Assembly: GCF_937876455.1 (NCBI RefSeq)
Contig: NZ_CALFIG010000055.1
Coordinates: 1 to 9,014 of the forward strand
Direction of reading: 5' to 3'
Length of the DNA stretch: 9,014 bases
Origin: an uncultured Flavobacterium sp.
Lineage (GTDB): Bacteria > Bacteroidota > Bacteroidia > Flavobacteriales > Flavobacteriaceae
Shown: piece by piece, positions 1 through 6,225 of the stretch
How positions within the stretch are numbered: position 1 is the stretch's first letter
Layout: each line of letters begins with the position of its first letter
Position numbers and translations under genes: made by a program
The notes under the pieces: generated by a model
Told to the model about the DNA's origin: nothing
What the model saw: only the letters and a program-made list of their open reading frames with translations
Databases searched by the model: none

Positions 1-9
1 AAAGATACT

Positions 10-167
10 GCCTACATTAGTATAATTTTGATAAACTCAACACTAACTATTAAAGTGAGTAAATCTGCATTACTAAAGCATGTTCCCTTACGGAAATCCT
101 TGAACAATGCGCTAGCTCAAATCCTGTTTTTACGAGTTTATTCAAACTCCTAATGTAGGCTTTTTTT
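10..167 (+). ncRNA. ssrS: 6S RNA candidate (flavobacterial type)
   Basis: The first 167 bases fold as one long rod. Bases 10-20 (GCCTACATTAG) pair perfectly with 150-160, and 27-38 pair with 134-146 apart from one bulged base. A large unpaired central region follows (about 39-55 opposite 120-133), then short apical stems (56-59 with 116-119, 67-71 with 106-110). A closing stem, a big internal bubble and an apical stem-loop form the layout of 6S RNA, which binds the RNA polymerase holoenzyme by imitating an open promoter. The closing stem runs straight into T7 at 161-167, so it doubles as an intrinsic terminator and fixes the 3' end. Length of about 160 nt fits the family. From memory, flavobacterial 6S RNA is found beside rny, often after zapA; that upstream gene would lie outside the window. 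The exact 5' end is uncertain by several bases. Another flavobacterial structured RNA is the main alternative. Confidence 0.72.
150..167 (+). terminator. Intrinsic terminator formed by the 6S-like closing stem
   Basis: CTAATGTAGGC (150-160) is the 3' half of the 11-bp closing stem with 10-20 and is followed directly by seven T (161-167). It should release the 6S-like transcript just before the rny start codon at 186. Confidence 0.6.
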
Positions 168-185
168 ATATATAACAATTAAATT

Positions 186-1745
186 ATGACACTAACAATT
201 ATTTTATGTATCGTCGCCGGAATTGCAGGTGGATTTGGAGTTGCTAAATTTTTAGAAAAAAGCAATGTCTCAAATTTAATAAAAAATGCAAAAAAAGAGG
301 CCGCTTCTATATTAAAAGATGCCAAAACAGAGGCAGAAACAATTAAAAAGGACAAATTGCTTCAGGCAAAAGAAAAATTTTTAGAACTGAAATCTGAACA
401 TGAAAAAGAGATTTTAGCTAAAGACAAACGTATTGCAGAAGCAGAAAAGAGAACAAGAGACAAAGAGTCTCAAATTTCCAATGAATTGGCAAAAACTAAA
501 AAAGTCAATGACGATTTAGAAGAAAAAATTGAAGAATACAATACTAAAGTTGAATTCTACGAGAAAAAAACACAAGAAGTTGAAAAATTACATAAAAGTC
601 AAGTAGAGCAATTAGAGACTATCTCTGGTTTATCGGCTGAAGATGCAAAAAATCAACTTATTGAAAGCTTAAAAGCGGAAGCTAAAACAGAAGCAATGGC
701 TCATATTCAAGAAACTATTGAAGAAGCCAAACTTACAGCACAACAAGAAGCTAAAAAAATTATCATTAATACGATTCAGCGTGTAGGTACAGAAGAGGCA
801 ATTGAAAATTGTGTTTCTGTTTTCAATATAGAATCTGACGATGTAAAAGGAAGAATTATTGGTAGAGAAGGTAGAAACATTAGAGCTTTAGAAGCAGCCA
901 CAGGTGTAGAAATTATTGTTGATGATACTCCTGAAGCTATTATCCTTTCTTGTTTTGATCCAGTTAGAAGAGAAATTGCTCGTTTAGCACTTCATAAATT
1001 AGTAACCGATGGACGTATTCACCCAGCGCGAATTGAAGAAGTTGTTGCTAAAACACAAAAACAAATAGAAGAAGAAATAATAGAAGTAGGTAAACGAACA
1101 GTTATTGATTTAGGAATTCACGGATTACACCCTGAATTAATCAAAATAGTAGGTAGAATGAAGTACCGTTCTTCTTATGGTCAAAACTTACTTCAACACT
1201 CAAGAGAAGTGGCTAAACTTTGTGGTTTAATGGCTGCTGAACTAGGCTTAAATGTAAAACTTGCAAAGAGAGCAGGTTTATTACACGATATTGGTAAAGT
1301 GCCTGAAACAGAAAGTGAATTACCACACGCTATTTTAGGGATGCAATGGGCAGAGAAATACGGTGAAAAAGAAGAAGTATGTAATGCTATAGGAGCTCAC
1401 CATGACGAAATTGAGATGAAATATTTAATTTCTCCTATTATTCAAGTTTGTGATGCCATCTCTGGAGCAAGACCAGGTGCAAGAAGACAAGTCTTAGACT
1501 CTTACATACAACGTTTAAAAGACTTAGAAGAAATTGCTTATGGATTCCAAGGAGTGAAAAATGCGTATGCTATTCAAGCTGGTAGAGAACTACGTGTCCT
1601 TGTAGAAAGTGAAAAAGTAAGTGATGAGATGGCAGCGAGTCTTTCTTTTGATATTTCACACAAAATTCAAACTGAAATGACTTATCCAGGTCAAGTTAAA
1701 GTTACAGTGATTAGAGAAACGCGTGTAGTAAATATAGCCAAGTAA
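186..1745 (+). CDS. rny: Ribonuclease Y
   Basis: RNase Y is a membrane-anchored endoribonuclease that starts mRNA decay in many bacteria lacking RNase E-led turnover. The 519-residue product has the full family architecture and normal length. An N-terminal membrane helix spans about residues 3-20, and a charged coiled coil rich in Glu and Lys runs from about 30 to 200. A KH RNA-binding domain carries GRIIGREGRNIR at 222-233. The HD phosphohydrolase domain contains LLHDIGK with the metal-binding His367-Asp368 and further His residues near 405-406 (AHHDE). The ATG at 186 puts the membrane helix at the extreme N-terminus, as expected. It lies 18 nt after the U-tract of the 6S-like RNA, and no -7 element is visible in between, so expression may depend on read-through or a promoter further left. 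A strong terminator follows at 1767-1798. Confidence 0.97.
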   Translation: MTLTIILCIVAGIAGGFGVAKFLEKSNVSNLIKNAKKEAASILKDAKTEAETIKKDKLLQAKEKFLELKSEHEKEILAKDKRIAEAEKRTRDKESQISNELAKTKKVNDDLEEKIEEYNTKVEFYEKKTQEVEKLHKSQVEQLETISGLSAEDAKNQLIESLKAEAKTEAMAHIQETIEEAKLTAQQEAKKIIINTIQRVGTEEAIENCVSVFNIESDDVKGRIIGREGRNIRALEAATGVEIIVDDTPEAIILSCFDPVRREIARLALHKLVTDGRIHPARIEEVVAKTQKQIEEEIIEVGKRTVIDLGIHGLHPELIKIVGRMKYRSSYGQNLLQHSREVAKLCGLMAAELGLNVKLAKRAGLLHDIGKVPETESELPHAILGMQWAEKYGEKEEVCNAIGAHHDEIEMKYLISPIIQVCDAISGARPGARRQVLDSYIQRLKDLEEIAYGFQGVKNAYAIQAGRELRVLVESEKVSDEMAASLSFDISHKIQTEMTYPGQVKVTVIRETRVVNIAK

Positions 1746-1766
1746 AAAAGAGCTATTAAATAGAAC

Positions 1767-1798
1767 AAAAAAAACCAGATGATTCATCTGGTTTTTTT
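1767..1798. terminator. Bidirectional terminator between rny and the ftsY operon
   Basis: CCAGAT (1775-1780) and ATCTGG (1786-1791) form a hairpin with a five-base loop, extended by an A run (1767-1774) pairing with a T run (1792-1798). T tracts follow the hairpin on either strand, so it can stop both rny (+) and the convergent ftsY/small membrane gene transcript (-). Confidence 0.85.
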
Positions 1799-1814
1799 AT
1801 ATGTAAAATTAAAC

Positions 1815-2024
1815 TTATTTTTTTGCCTTTGGTTTAATTTTGTTTTCAATTACTTTAATAATTACGTAGTAAATTAATACAAAAGAAATTAAACGTAAAC
1901 CTAAAAAGATATTTTCACTTTTCATAAATCTCAAAAAATCCAAATCAAAAGGAAAAGCTAATAAAGCAGCTATAATTCCTATTAATAACAGTTTTGAGTT
2001 AGTCATATTTTTAAAAAAATTCAT
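1815..2024 (-). CDS. Small two-helix membrane protein, function unknown
   Basis: This 69-residue protein has two hydrophobic segments, about residues 11-27 and 41-58, separated by a short polar stretch (FDLDFLRFMKSEN). Its C-terminus is very basic and lysine-rich (ENKIKPKAKK). That pattern suggests an integral inner-membrane hairpin with both ends probably in the cytoplasm. It starts 20 nt after the ftsY stop codon and ends just before the shared terminator, so it is probably co-transcribed with ftsY. I do not recognise a named family and assign no function; a link to membrane targeting through FtsY would rest on position alone. The start MNFFKN resembles the FtsY start MNFFKK, but the likeness ends after about 17 nt and is probably low-complexity coincidence. 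Confidence 0.75.
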   Translation of the reverse strand: MNFFKNMTNSKLLLIGIIAALLAFPFDLDFLRFMKSENIFLGLRLISFVLIYYVIIKVIENKIKPKAKK

Positions 2025-2044
2025 TGTATAATACTATTATATGG

Positions 2045-2998
2045 TTAGTTAAAAAATGAATCAACAAATTCAAATTTATTAAATACTTGTAAATCTTTTA
2101 TCCCTTCTCCTACTCCAATATATTTTACTGGAACCTGAAATTGATCTGAAATACCAATTACTACTCCTCCTTTTGCTGTTCCGTCTAACTTGGTCACTGC
2201 CAAACTAGTCACTTCTGTAGCAGCTGTAAATTGTTTTGCTTGCTCAAATGCATTTTGACCTGTTGAACCATCAAGAACTAATAATACGTCATGCGGTGCG
2301 TCTTCCACAACTTTTTGCATTACTCGTTTTACTTTAGACAATTCATTCATTAAACCTAATTTATTATGCAACCTGCCTGCCGTATCAATAATAACTACAT
2401 CAGCATTTTGAGAAACAGCTGATTGTAATGTATCAAAAGCAACAGATGCAGGATCACTACCCATTTGTTGTTTTACAATAGGCACACCTACTCTATCTGC
2501 CCAAATTTGCAATTGGTCTATAGCAGCGGCTCTAAATGTATCAGCGGCACCTAATACTACCTTATAACCTGCATTTTTAAATTGATGCGCTAATTTACCA
2601 ATCGTGGTGGTCTTACCCACTCCATTTACACCTACAACCATAATCACATAAGGTTTAGTAGTTGATGGCACAATAAATTCAGAGTCATTTCCAGTATTAG
2701 TTTCTGCTAATAAAGAAGCAATCTCTTCTCTTAGTATTTCATTTAGTTCTTCTGTACCCAAATATTTATCTTGAGCCACTCGCTTTTCAATTCTTTCGAT
2801 GATTTTTAATGTAGTAGCTACACCTACATCTGAAGAAATAAGCACCTCTTCTAGATTATCTAAAACTTCATCATCAACTTTAGATTTTCCAGCTACCGCC
2901 TTAGTTAATTTAGAAAAGAAAGTGGTTTTAGTAATTTCCAATCCTTTATCTAAGGTTTCTTTTTTTTCAGATGAAAATATTTTTTTAAAAAAATTCAT
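2045..2998 (-). CDS. ftsY: Signal recognition particle receptor FtsY
   Basis: FtsY is the SRP receptor GTPase that docks ribosome-nascent chain-SRP complexes at the inner membrane and passes them to the Sec translocon. The 317-residue product has the NG domain. A helical N domain covers about residues 20-100. The P-loop GVNGVGKTT is at 123-131, followed by the SRP-GTPase insertion motif DTFRAAA at 153-159, DTAGR at 205-209, TKLD at 269-272 and the closing GVGEGI at 296-300. The long acidic A domain of the E. coli protein is absent; only about 20 residues with a basic, hydrophobic start (MNFFKKIF) precede the N domain, and these could act as a short membrane anchor. Such a compact form is common outside Proteobacteria. 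It lies downstream of the ribosomal protein operon but beyond a terminator. Confidence 0.97.
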   Translation of the reverse strand: MNFFKKIFSSEKKETLDKGLEITKTTFFSKLTKAVAGKSKVDDEVLDNLEEVLISSDVGVATTLKIIERIEKRVAQDKYLGTEELNEILREEIASLLAETNTGNDSEFIVPSTTKPYVIMVVGVNGVGKTTTIGKLAHQFKNAGYKVVLGAADTFRAAAIDQLQIWADRVGVPIVKQQMGSDPASVAFDTLQSAVSQNADVVIIDTAGRLHNKLGLMNELSKVKRVMQKVVEDAPHDVLLVLDGSTGQNAFEQAKQFTAATEVTSLAVTKLDGTAKGGVVIGISDQFQVPVKYIGVGEGIKDLQVFNKFEFVDSFFN

Positions 2999-3026
2999 AT
3001 TTTTTTCTCTGCTTTATTATGAAAAA

Positions 3027-3034
3027 CAAAAATA
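3027..3034 (-). promoter_or_regulatory. Possible -7 element for ftsY
   Basis: Read on the minus strand this is TATTTTTG, matching the Bacteroidota -7 consensus TAnnTTTG, 28 nt before the ftsY ATG and just after the terminator at 3038-3071. No -33 TTG is visible at the expected distance, and the region is A/T-rich, so the match could be chance. Confidence 0.35.
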
Positions 3035-3037
3035 AAT

Positions 3038-3071
3038 AAAAAAAGCTATTTTCATGAGAAAATAGCTTTTT
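3038..3071. terminator. Terminator after the rpmB-rpmG-DUF4295 operon
   Basis: GCTATTTTC (3045-3053) pairs perfectly with GAAAATAGC (3058-3066) around an ATGA loop, flanked by seven A on one side and five T on the other. On the minus strand it gives a hairpin followed by a seven-base U tract, placed between the DUF4295 stop and ftsY. Confidence 0.85.
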
Positions 3072-3090
3072 AAATATCTTTATTTTAAGA

Positions 3091-3243
3091 TTATTTCTTT
3101 TTTAAGAACTCATCAACTTCTTCTGGATTCATAACTGCTTCAACAAACGTATAAGCACCAGACTTTGGAGACTTAACCATTTTAATAGCTTTTGTTAATC
3201 TTTTAGAAGATGTCTGTAAAGTTGCTACGGTTTTCTTTGCCAT
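3091..3243 (-). CDS. DUF4295 small ribosomal-type protein (bL38-like)
   Basis: A 50-residue protein starting MAKKTVATLQTSSKRLTKAI, with the internal segment KMVKSPKSGAYTFVEAVMNP and ending in EEVDEFLKKK. It is very basic, contains no Cys, and matches my memory of the DUF4295 family of Bacteroidota. I recall a Flavobacterium johnsoniae ribosome structure that reported a Bacteroidota-specific ribosomal protein, bL38, and believe it is this family; I cannot verify that here. The ATG lies 9 nt after the rpmG stop and the gene is third in an operon with bL28 and bL33, then a terminator, which supports a large-subunit role. MAKK at the start mirrors the bL33 start. The reading frame and context make the gene call firm; the bL38 identity is less certain. 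Confidence 0.9.
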   Translation of the reverse strand: MAKKTVATLQTSSKRLTKAIKMVKSPKSGAYTFVEAVMNPEEVDEFLKKK

Positions 3244-3252
3244 GACTAATAA

Positions 3253-3435
3253 TTATTTAATTTCTTTGTGAACAGTTACTCTTTTTAAGATAGGATTGAA
3301 TTTTTTAATTTCCATTCTATCTGGTGTATTTTTTTTGTTTTTAGTAGTGATATAACGAGAAGTTCCTGGCATACCAGATTCTTTATGCTCTGTACACTCT
3401 AAAATAACTTGAATTCTATTACCTTTCTTTGCCAT
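3253..3435 (-). CDS. rpmG: Large-subunit ribosomal protein bL33
   Basis: bL33 is a small 50S protein located near the E site. The 60-residue product begins MAKKGNRIQVILECTEHK and contains the family hallmark TSRYITTKNKKNTPDRMEIKK at about residues 25-45. Only one Cys (in ECTEHK) is present, so the paired CxxC zinc-ribbon residues are missing and this is the zinc-independent (C-minus) form. It is the second gene of the rpmB-rpmG-DUF4295 operon, 27 nt after rpmB and 9 nt before the next start. The bases before its ATG are A/T-rich without a Shine-Dalgarno motif. Confidence 0.97.
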   Translation of the reverse strand: MAKKGNRIQVILECTEHKESGMPGTSRYITTKNKKNTPDRMEIKKFNPILKRVTVHKEIK

Positions 3436-3462
3436 CTTGATTATTTTTTAATGATTAACAGA

Positions 3463-3699
3463 TTATTTTACAAATCCGTTTGCTTTAGCTTGTTTCAAAA
3501 CCGCAGCAATACCATTTTTGTTAATTGTTTTTAATGCAGCTGTAGAAATTTTCAATGTTATCCATCTATCTTCTTCAGCTATGTAAAAACGTTTTTTTAC
3601 TAAATTAACAGAGAATTTTCTCTTTGTTTTATTCATAGCATGCGATACGTTGTTCCCAACCATCGCTCTTTTACCTGTAAGTTCACAAACTCTTGACAT
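3463..3699 (-). CDS. rpmB: Large-subunit ribosomal protein bL28
   Basis: bL28 is a 50S protein. The 78-residue product starts MSRVCELTGKRAMVGNNVSH, the classic bL28 N-terminus, followed by KTKRKFSVNLVKKRF and the ISTAALKTINKNGI segment that closes the fold. It has a single Cys, so it is the form without a zinc ribbon, consistent with its partner bL33. It heads the operon and has a well-placed candidate promoter at 3738-3768. The length is normal for the family. Confidence 0.97.
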   Translation of the reverse strand: MSRVCELTGKRAMVGNNVSHAMNKTKRKFSVNLVKKRFYIAEEDRWITLKISTAALKTINKNGIAAVLKQAKANGFVK

Positions 3700-3737
3700 T
3701 ATTACAAAACTTTTTATCGTTATTCAAAATCAGGGTG

Positions 3738-3768
3738 CAAAGAAACAAATTTTTATAATACTATACAA
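3738..3768 (-). promoter_or_regulatory. Promoter for the rpmB-rpmG-DUF4295 operon
   Basis: On the minus strand a TTG (3768-3766) is followed after 20 nt by TTTCTTTG (3745-3738), which matches the Bacteroidota -7 consensus TAnnTTTG at all defined positions but one. TGTTTCTTTGCACCC is a form I associate with strong flavobacterial promoters. Transcription would start about 30-35 nt before the rpmB ATG. Confidence 0.7.
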
Positions 3769-3778
3769 CTATTTTTTA

Positions 3779-5026
3779 CTAGTTTTTAGAAATTTCTTTA
3801 TAAAGCATTTCCAAAGCTTTGCTAACCGCCCTATCTATAACCTTTTCGCGGGGTTGACCAAAATCAAATTCCTGCACAAAAACTTTACTAGGTGTGGCAA
3901 TCGCTATGAATACTGTTCCAATTTTTGCTTTAGAATCGCCTTGTAGCGGCCCTGCATTTCCTGTTGTAGCTATAGCATAATCAGATTGCATAATTTTTTT
4001 ACAATTTACAGCCATTTCTGAAGCTACTTCTGCACTAACTACTGAAAAATCTGTAATAGTCTTATGATTTACTTGTAGTAATTGTTCTTTCATTTTGGTT
4101 TCATACGCTACTATAGCACCTTTAAAATAAGCCGAAGCACCAGCTACTGCCGTCAATTGTTGGGCTATTTTTCCTCCAGTACAACTTTCTGCTGTTGCAA
4201 TAGACTGTCCAAATTCTTTTAACTTTTTACCAACTACAACTTCTATAGACTCCGTTTCATCATACCCTACAATACAATCTCCTATTAAAACATCTAATTT
4301 TTTAATTTCTTTTTGTATGGCTTCTTTTAATTCCAACTCATCATTTCCTCTTGCTGTCAATCGTAATCTTACCCTACCAGGACTAGGCAAATAAGCTAAT
4401 TTAATAAACGTTGGCAAATTGGTTTCCCAAGTTTCTATTTGTTCTGCTAACAAACTTTCTCCTCTTCCATAAGTCATAATCGTTTGATGCACAATAAATG
4501 GCCTTTTGAACTTATTTACTAAGTAGGGAATCACTTCATTTTCCATCAAATATTTCATTTCATAAGGAACACCAGGCAAAGAAATAAAAACAGTTTGATC
4601 GTATTCCATTAGCATACCAGGAGCAGTTCCAACCGCATTAAAAAGCACCTTACACTTTGATGGAACAAGGGCTTGATCTTTATTTAATTGCGTCAATGGT
4701 CTGTTAAAAATTCGCTCTATCATATCTTTGACATGTACTAGAACAGCATCATTTTCAACTAAAACATCATCAAAATAATCACAAAATGTTTTTTTTGTAA
4801 TATCATCTTTGGTTGGACCTAAGCCTCCAGTAATTATAACAACATCGACTTTATTTTGTAGCCCATATAACGTTTGCAAAATATGATCTTTCTCATCAGA
4901 AATAGATACCATTTCATGTGTTGCAATTCCTATCTTATCTAGCGATTTAGCAATATAAGCCGAATTTGTATCTACAATTTGACCTATTAATATTTCGTCT
5001 CCTATTGTTATTATGCTAGCTTTCAT
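3779..5026 (-). CDS. cinA: CinA-family nicotinamide-nucleotide amidase
   Basis: CinA/PncC enzymes deamidate nicotinamide mononucleotide to nicotinate mononucleotide, salvaging NMN released by the NAD-dependent DNA ligase; the two-domain form often also has ADP-ribose/CoA pyrophosphatase activity. The 415-residue product has both parts. The N-terminal MoaB-like domain carries GDEILIGQIVDTNS (9-22) and ITGGLGPTKDDITKK (65-79). The C-terminal amidase domain carries ATAESCTGGK (277-286) with the expected catalytic Ser281, plus a Y-x-G-A-I-V-A-Y segment near 300-308 and TTGNAGP at 354-360. Both domains look intact, so it should be full length. It lies 79 nt upstream of rpmB, which has its own promoter. 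The name refers to competence-induced expression in Streptococcus; nothing here suggests competence regulation. Confidence 0.95.
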   Translation of the reverse strand: MKASIITIGDEILIGQIVDTNSAYIAKSLDKIGIATHEMVSISDEKDHILQTLYGLQNKVDVVIITGGLGPTKDDITKKTFCDYFDDVLVENDAVLVHVKDMIERIFNRPLTQLNKDQALVPSKCKVLFNAVGTAPGMLMEYDQTVFISLPGVPYEMKYLMENEVIPYLVNKFKRPFIVHQTIMTYGRGESLLAEQIETWETNLPTFIKLAYLPSPGRVRLRLTARGNDELELKEAIQKEIKKLDVLIGDCIVGYDETESIEVVVGKKLKEFGQSIATAESCTGGKIAQQLTAVAGASAYFKGAIVAYETKMKEQLLQVNHKTITDFSVVSAEVASEMAVNCKKIMQSDYAIATTGNAGPLQGDSKAKIGTVFIAIATPSKVFVQEFDFGQPREKVIDRAVSKALEMLYKEISKN

Positions 5027-5055
5027 ATATATAAAATTTTATTTGTAAGAGGTCA

Positions 5056-5125
5056 TATATGTTATCGCCTTTTTATTTATATGTGCTTGCTTGCTCAAAC
5101 TTTTTGTTAATGGCGATTTCATATG
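5056..5125. repeat. Imperfect inverted repeat upstream of cinA
   Basis: ATCGCC (5064-5069) pairs with GGCGAT (5112-5117), and beyond a 2x2 mismatch 5056-5061 pairs with 5120-5125 (one G-U). The loop is 42 nt and contains the short direct repeat GCTTGCTTGC. It fills most of the gap between the HPt terminator and cinA. It could be an operator or a leader structure for cinA, or chance. Confidence 0.4.
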
Positions 5126-5141
5126 GCATATTTTTGTAAAA

Positions 5142-5172
5142 ATAAAAAACATGGCCGTTAACCATGTTTTAT
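5142..5172. terminator. Terminator downstream of the HPt gene
   Basis: AAAAACATGG and CCATGTTTT (5145-5154 and 5162-5170) form a hairpin with a seven-base loop and A/T flanks on both sides. On the minus strand it lies just beyond the HPt stop codon and before cinA, separating the exonuclease-FAH-HPt unit from cinA. Confidence 0.7.
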
Positions 5173-5195
5173 TTCAATCATTTTTATCTATTAAA

Positions 5196-5540
5196 TTATA
5201 ATTTAAAATCTTTTTTTATTTCTAAAACAGCAGCATCAATCTTTTCTTTTAAAGATTTATAAACATCTTTTATTTCTTTTCTTTTACCCGCTTCTTTGGT
5301 CCAATTCATAATTAGTAAATTATCTTCATAAGCCAAATCCATGCCTAATAAGTCTAGAGTAGGTTTGATTTTATGAGCAGCGGCATAACATTTATCATAT
5401 TGCTTGTCTTCAATAGCTTCTTTTATTATCTTGATTTCAACAGGAACTTCTTGCAAAAACAATGACAATATTTGTAATGCAAATTCTTTATCATTTTCTG
5501 ATATTTCATACACCTTTGAAAGATTATACTGTAAGGCCAT
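5196..5540 (-). CDS. HPt (histidine phosphotransfer) domain protein
   Basis: HPt proteins carry a phosphoryl group on a histidine between the receiver domain of a hybrid sensor kinase and a response regulator. The 114-residue product is a single all-helical domain. It has the sequence AAAHKIKPTLDLLGM at about 53-67, where His56 is the predicted phosphorylated residue, followed by Lys57 and the conserved Gly66. The flanking helices (NDKEFALQILSLFLQEVP before it, ENLLI-type and KSLKEKIDAAV segments after) complete the four-helix bundle. No kinase or response regulator is encoded nearby, so its partners are elsewhere. It starts 1 nt after the stop of the FAH gene and is almost certainly translated from the same mRNA; why these two are paired is not evident. 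A terminator follows. Confidence 0.87.
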   Translation of the reverse strand: MALQYNLSKVYEISENDKEFALQILSLFLQEVPVEIKIIKEAIEDKQYDKCYAAAHKIKPTLDLLGMDLAYEDNLLIMNWTKEAGKRKEIKDVYKSLKEKIDAAVLEIKKDFKL

Positions 5541-5541
5541 A

Positions 5542-6153
5542 TTACTTCACTTGAATTTTAAATACTTGCTTGCCCTCTAAAAATCCTTCTAATACATCAT
5601 TTTCTTGAACTTTCGCAACACCTTTTGGGGTACCCGTAAAAATAATATCTCCTTTTTTTAAAGTAAAATATTGTGAAACATAGGCAATTAATTCATCTAT
5701 TTTCCACAACATTAAAGAACTATTTCCCTCTTGGACAATTTGTTTGTTATTTCTCAATTCAAAATTAATATTTTCTAAAGAAGGTAACTCTTTTTTCGGT
5801 AAAAAGTCACCAATAATCGCTGAATGGTCAAATGCTTTAGCTTTTTCCCAAGGCAAACCTTTTTCTTTTAAGTTAGTTTGCACATCACGTGCTGTAAAAT
5901 CAATTCCTAAACCGATTTCTTCATAATATTTATGTGCAAATTTTGCATCAATATATTTACCTACTTTAGCTATTTTTACCAAAATCTCTACTTCATGATG
6001 CACATCATTACTAAATGCCGGTATAACAAATGGCGTTTGTTTGGGTAAAATAGCCGTATCAGGCTTTAAAAAAATGACAGGTTCAGTTGGTTTTTCATTA
6101 TTCAGTTCCGAAATATGGTCTACGTAATTGCGACCAATGCAGATTATTTTCAT
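5542..6153 (-). CDS. Fumarylacetoacetate hydrolase (FAH) family protein
   Basis: The FAH family includes acylpyruvate hydrolases, oxaloacetate decarboxylases and isomerases of aromatic breakdown. From the ATG at 6153 the product has 203 residues, the usual size of the single-domain FAHD1/YcgM-like group. It starts MKIICIGRNYVDH, a typical family opening. Expected metal ligands are Glu54 and Glu56 (HHEVEIL) and Asp85 (GIDFTARDVQ). KGLPWEKAKAFDHSAI follows at about 98-113, and the family signature FTGTPKGV at 172-179. The substrate cannot be told from sequence; acylpyruvate or oxaloacetate is the best guess. The frame stays open further upstream to 6213, but that stretch is the heptamer repeat array, so the internal Met at 6153 is the better start. 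The gene is followed after 1 nt by the HPt gene. Confidence 0.92.
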   Translation of the reverse strand: MKIICIGRNYVDHISELNNEKPTEPVIFLKPDTAILPKQTPFVIPAFSNDVHHEVEILVKIAKVGKYIDAKFAHKYYEEIGLGIDFTARDVQTNLKEKGLPWEKAKAFDHSAIIGDFLPKKELPSLENINFELRNNKQIVQEGNSSLMLWKIDELIAYVSQYFTLKKGDIIFTGTPKGVAKVQENDVLEGFLEGKQVFKIQVK

Positions 6154-6160
6154 GTGTCTT

Positions 6161-6220
6161 GGGTTATGGGTTATGGGTAATGGGTGATAGGCAAACCAAT
6201 TACCTATTACCAATAACCTA
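6161..6220. repeat. Inverted heptamer array forming a long hairpin
   Basis: On the + strand four units of GGG-T-W-A/R-T occur in a row: GGGTTAT (6161), GGGTTAT (6168), GGGTAAT (6175), GGGTGAT (6182), then the partial AGG (6189). After the tetraloop CAAA (6192-6195) the same heptamer returns inverted: read on the minus strand, 6219-6196 is AGGTTAT, TGGTAAT, AGGTAAT, TGG. Bases 6168-6191 therefore pair with 6196-6219 over 24 positions with only a few mismatches or G-U pairs. The array occupies nearly all of the gap between the exonuclease and FAH genes, within their likely shared transcript. Its function is unknown; it may affect RNA stability or termination, or be a mobile-type intergenic repeat. 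Confidence 0.85.
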
Positions 6221-6225
6221 TTTAC

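Noticed and set aside
1998..2998. Shared ATGAATTTTTTTAAAAA starts of ftsY and the 69-residue gene as evidence of gene duplication
   Set aside because: The likeness stops after about 17 nt of low-complexity sequence and the proteins are otherwise unrelated.
2799..3035. Plus-strand open frame opposite the ftsY N-terminus
   Set aside because: It is a mirror of the coding frame of ftsY with low-complexity Ser/Lys content and no recognisable features.
3650..3946. Plus-strand open frame across the rpmB start and the cinA end
   Set aside because: It is antisense to two firm genes and covers the rpmB promoter; the sequence has no family-like pattern.
5027..5195. Search for a strong cinA promoter
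   Set aside because: Only a -7 match lacking the first T (AAAGTTTG, 5103-5096 on the minus strand) and no -33 TTG at a suitable distance were seen, so no feature was called.
6154..6213. Upstream extension of the FAH gene to an ATG at 6213
   Set aside because: The extra 20 residues are translated from the heptamer array, do not resemble the family, and the typical FAH opening MKIICIGRNY starts at 6153.
6161..6220. Heptamer array as a CRISPR-like array
   Set aside because: Units are 7 nt with no spacers and no cas genes are nearby.
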